64,000 bases of DNA from Ochotona curzoniae (Eukaryota; Chordata; Mammalia; Lagomorpha; Ochotonidae), in NCBI RefSeq assembly GCF_017591425.1, contig NW_024467121.1:1240001-1304000 (forward strand), read 5' to 3'. The notes beneath the pieces were generated by a model, which made no database searches, was not told the origin of the DNA, and saw nothing but the letters and a program-made list of their open reading frames with translations. This document shows positions 60,946-64,000 of this stretch, piece after piece (the first letter of the stretch is position 1; every line of letters begins with the position of its first letter). The translations under genes and the position numbers were made by a program.

Positions 60946-61779
60946 TTTTAGACAATAAAAATAAATCCTCCCAGCAATATGGCAACTCTTGGGAAGCAGT
61001 CTAAGGTTTATGCTTTACTCTGGTCTCCATGATTTGCCTGGTAGGATTTTAAGCCTCAGGTACCAGAAGTATCTGCCCAGATAATTAAATGTTCTTGGGT
61101 GCCTTTCCCGCCTTGCCACATCCCTAGCTCCCATGAGTGGTTTTTGACTTCCTGAAACACTCTTTTGCACTTGAAGCTTTATCCTACTACAGTCAGCCTC
61201 TGGGTTCTCCCCCCTCAGACAAGTTATGTTCTGGTGTGTTTAGTGGAGTACTGCAGAAAGAACCCACAGAGCAAGGTAAGCAAGGCCAGCCATGAAGCCT
61301 AATGTAACCTCCCACTGAAAGAGCAGTGCATCATGAGTAGCCCAAAATAGACTATTCAAAATACGATTTTAATTGCATTCTCATGAATAAGAATTTTAGA
61401 ATTTTGTCACCATTGACAATTTCTGATCTTTAAATAGGGTGCTGGAGAAGGGCTATTGTCAATCCATTCAATTTTAGCTCTCACTTTCCAGAGCTGTTGT
61501 CTTTACCTTGAAGCCCCATTGCTTTTTTTTTTTTTTTCCAATTCAAACTTGGCGTGCCTTCAGAAATTTTTCTAACAAACATATCCTGGAAAGGAGAAAT
61601 CAATTGGAAATCTTTTTTTTTTTATAAATGTCTTTCCCAGTGCTTACTGGAATCATCTGATTTGCCAGTTCTCAGCATCTCTCAGGTCATTTTTTAAAAT
61701 CAACTTCTTCCAGATTTGACAGACTCCTAGGTGCTGAGTGTCAGAGGTCTTCTAATTCTGCTGCCTCTTTTTTCCCCCT

Positions 61780-62120
61780 TAGTAAAACCCAACAAAACAG
61801 GCAGAATGATTTACCCCCCCACAGATACCCATGTCTTTATCCCTGGAAATGGCAACTGTGTTCTCCTACATGGCAGTATAATTAAGGATCTTCAGATGGA
61901 GGTTATCCGGGACTTTCTGGGTAGATCCCCATAAAGATGGAGCATCATGCAAACAGGGTTGGAGTAGGAGAAGTGAAAAATGGGAACAGATATATGAGCC
62001 ATACAAGGAAGGAGCCAAAAGCTGAGGAAGGTTCAGAGTTTATGGACACTGGCAAAAGCAAGGGAATACAGCCCCTCCTCATCCCATTCTACAGCATACA
62101 GAAGAAACAGCACCTTGTCA
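61780..62120. repeat. Ancient interspersed repeat, family unassigned
   Basis: 'tgtctttatccctggaaatg', 'attaaggatcttcagatgga' and 'tatccgggactttctgggta' resemble the opposite orientation of the class at 43975. Short ORFs here have no gene support. Confidence 0.4.
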
Positions 62121-62389
62121 TTCCCAAATCACATGCATTTTAGAACTACATGAGAATAAACAAATGTGTTGTTTTCCACCACATTCTTTGTGCCAATTTG
62201 TTAACAATTGTAAGAGGAAACACACCTGTACAGAAAGTATGAAGCAAATAGCTCCCCTACATTGACAGTCATGGCACTTTTTCACCATGGACACATTTTG
62301 TCACAGGTAATACACATTCCGAGGAAGTGAGTTGGGCAGTGTGCCTCACCTCATGATCTCTAGGGATAGATATGCATGGATTTTTATCA

Positions 62390-62690
62390 TTAAGACTAGT
62401 GGCTTAAAGGCCTGCATCCCACATTAGAGTACTTAGATTTGGTTTCCAACTCTGGCTCCTGGCTCCAGCTTTCTGCCATTGCAGACCTGGAAGGAAGCTG
62501 TGATGGCTAAGGTTGACTGAGTTCCTGCCACCCATGTATGAGACCTAGATTGCTTTCCTGGGTCCTCCTAAATCCTGGCTCTGCCCTCAGTCTAGTCTTT
62601 GCTGTTGTAAACATTTGAAGAATAAACCAGCAAATGACAGCACTTGATTGCTCACTTTCTCTACCTCTCAATAATTACAAGGATAAAAAG
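62390..62690 (+). mobile_element. Old CSINE, plus
   Basis: 'ttaagactagtggcttaaag' and 'tgtatgagacctagattgct'. The tail is lost. Confidence 0.55.
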
Positions 62691-62719
62691 CACTTTTACT
62701 TTCCAGGTGGTTCTACAGT

Positions 62720-64000
62720 TTAGTTTAACAGAATTTGCCCCTGTGCCAGCACCTTTCAGCTGATCCTGTGGCAAAGCCCAGCCAACTTGCACCCATTCTG
62801 GTTTATGCATGCACCAGTGGGTACAGTCAGCCTAACCTGTCTTTCCTCCTAACGTGGATCACATGCAGGTCAACAGGTGTTGTAACCCTGCCTGATCTGG
62901 TGTGTGCCTCATCCCATCTCTCACACTCACCAGTGAGAGTGGAGGTCCAGCAGGAGAGCTCCCTGCAGCTCCCTTTCAGGCTCTCCCTCTTCCCCCACTG
63001 GGTCTCGCATGTGCTGGTTGAGTGCTGTGCCCAGTCTGGCATGGCCTGCCTCACCTCCTCAATTGCCAGACCTGAGCCAAATATATGCCAGTGGGTACTG
63101 TAACCTGGTACAGTAACCTGGCCTGATCTGGGCTGCTCCCTATCATAGTTCTTGTGCTCACCTGCAGGGACTGTGTACTGATAGAGGAGTTCCCCAAGCT
63201 CCTTCATCAAAACCTCTGCTAATGCCAGCTCTCATGCCCATCGAAGGGTCCATGGTCCAGCCTGACTTAGTCCACCTCCTGTCCTAGCAGGAACAGTGGC
63301 CTTTCCTGACTGGCCTGCACCCATTCCAGTTCTTACTGTGGGTGCTACAGCTCACCCAAATCTGATCCAAAGCCAGACACAGTTCATGCATGGCTCAGCA
63401 GGAGCAGAGACCTAGCCCAGCCTATCCTATGCCCACCTTGGGTCCCTTGGCACAGGTGAGGACTGAGTCTGGGGTGTGCCAGACTGGTGTACTAGACCCA
63501 GTCCTCATCTGTGCCGAGGGACACTGCAGTCATGCCAAGACCAGATAGCAGCCCCCACTCTGGCCCTCATGCTCACCAGTGGGAACCACCACCCAGCCAG
63601 GCCTGTTTCCAGCCACAAATCTCGCATGTGCCAGTGGTTGCTCTGACCCAGCTTGGCATAGCCCCTCACCTGTCTTGGCCTTTGCCTTCCAATGCTGCAG
63701 CCTGGCCTGACTCTGCTGGCCCCTAGTTCTAACTCTCACTGGTGGGTGCTGCAACATGTCCCTGCTCAGTCTGCTCCCATTGCTGGCTCATGCAAACTGG
63801 TAGGTGTGATAGCCTAACCCAGCATGACCTGCACTCCACCCTGGCTCCTGCACTTAACAGTGATTTGCTTGGCCCTACCCAGTCTTCCCCCTTCTAAAGC
63901 CAACCCTCACATTTGCCAATGGGTGGTGCTACCTTGCCTGGCCCACCCAACACCGAGGCCTGACCCATGTGCTCTCCAGTGGGAGCTATGGTCCACCAGG
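62720..64000. repeat. GC-rich degenerate tandem array (minisatellite-like), runs off the window
   Basis: Imperfect units share 'caccagtggg'-type and 'agcctggcctg'/'cccagcctgg'-type blocks at roughly 60-110 bp spacing (for example 62814, 63091, 63572, 63631, 63736, 63920, 63977). The composition is much more C-rich than its surroundings and contains 'ctcacactcaccagtgag'-like variants. Open frames across it on both strands are by-products of composition. The array continues beyond 64000. Confidence 0.6.

Larger units (their letters stand above)
60391..62719. other. Intergenic region downstream of MEIG1
   Basis: Contains two old SINEs and one ancient repeat; otherwise unique sequence. In human the next gene is OLAH; no OLAH exon was recognised here. 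Confidence 0.7.

Noticed and set aside
61731..62143. Two consecutive plus-strand ORFs
   Set aside because: They overlap an ancient interspersed repeat and show no conserved domain or splice structure.
62735..63757. Open frames of up to 127 codons on both strands
   Set aside because: Products of the GC-rich tandem array; no start context or domain.

Overview
This is a mammalian nuclear window with exon-intron genes, GT-AG splice sites, CpG-rich promoters and dense retrotransposons. The dominant SINE is the lagomorph C-repeat (CSINE), with more than 40 copies. Its best-preserved copies start with a GGCCC head and a 'ctaaagtcctcgcctt' block, a form I associate with pikas rather than rabbit. A lagomorph is secure; Ochotona is an inference. 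Gene order SUV39H2(+), DCLRE1C(-), MEIG1(+) matches human 10p13.

Layout. Positions 1-5158 hold the last three coding exons of SUV39H2, a histone H3K9 methyltransferase; its 5' exons lie left of the window. DCLRE1C (Artemis nuclease) is complete on the minus strand: 14 coding exons from the ATG at 46307 to the stop at 10015, giving an intact 695-residue protein with all metallo-beta-lactamase/beta-CASP catalytic residues present. Its promoter (about 46308-46490) is CpG-rich, with an ETS site and a pair of oppositely oriented CCAAT boxes. SUV39H2 and DCLRE1C converge tail to tail. From about 46.5 to 52.4 kb is an intergenic stretch of repeats. A second CpG-rich block at 52.44-52.96 kb is the likely MEIG1 promoter and noncoding first exon. 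MEIG1 coding exons lie at 54714-54851 and 60035-60163 (88 residues, intact). From 60.2 kb to the end is intergenic; the last 1.3 kb is a GC-rich degenerate tandem array that runs off the window.

Mobile DNA. DCLRE1C introns carry an old plus-strand L1 ORF2 fragment (19.5-21.8 kb), a broken but colinear antisense L1 (about 30-34.2 kb) with CSINEs nested in it, two nearly identical young L1 3' ends 13 kb apart, a class II LTR (37.3-37.8 kb), and a decayed minus-strand gammaretrovirus-like provirus (39.3-42.8 kb) containing an LTR in the opposite orientation. MIR, L2, MaLR LTR and DNA-transposon relics are also present. MEIG1 intron 1 contains a 42-bp truncated 5S rRNA copy flanked by a target-site duplication.

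The three genes do not form one pathway: SUV39H2 acts on heterochromatin, Artemis on V(D)J recombination and DNA end-joining, MEIG1 on sperm-flagellum assembly. I found no previously undescribed gene system. The most unusual items are the tailless 5S retropseudogene, a perfect 31-bp inverted repeat at an L1 end, the provirus/LTR mosaic, and the L1 pair that brackets seven Artemis exons. All repeat-family names are by eye and were not checked against a library.
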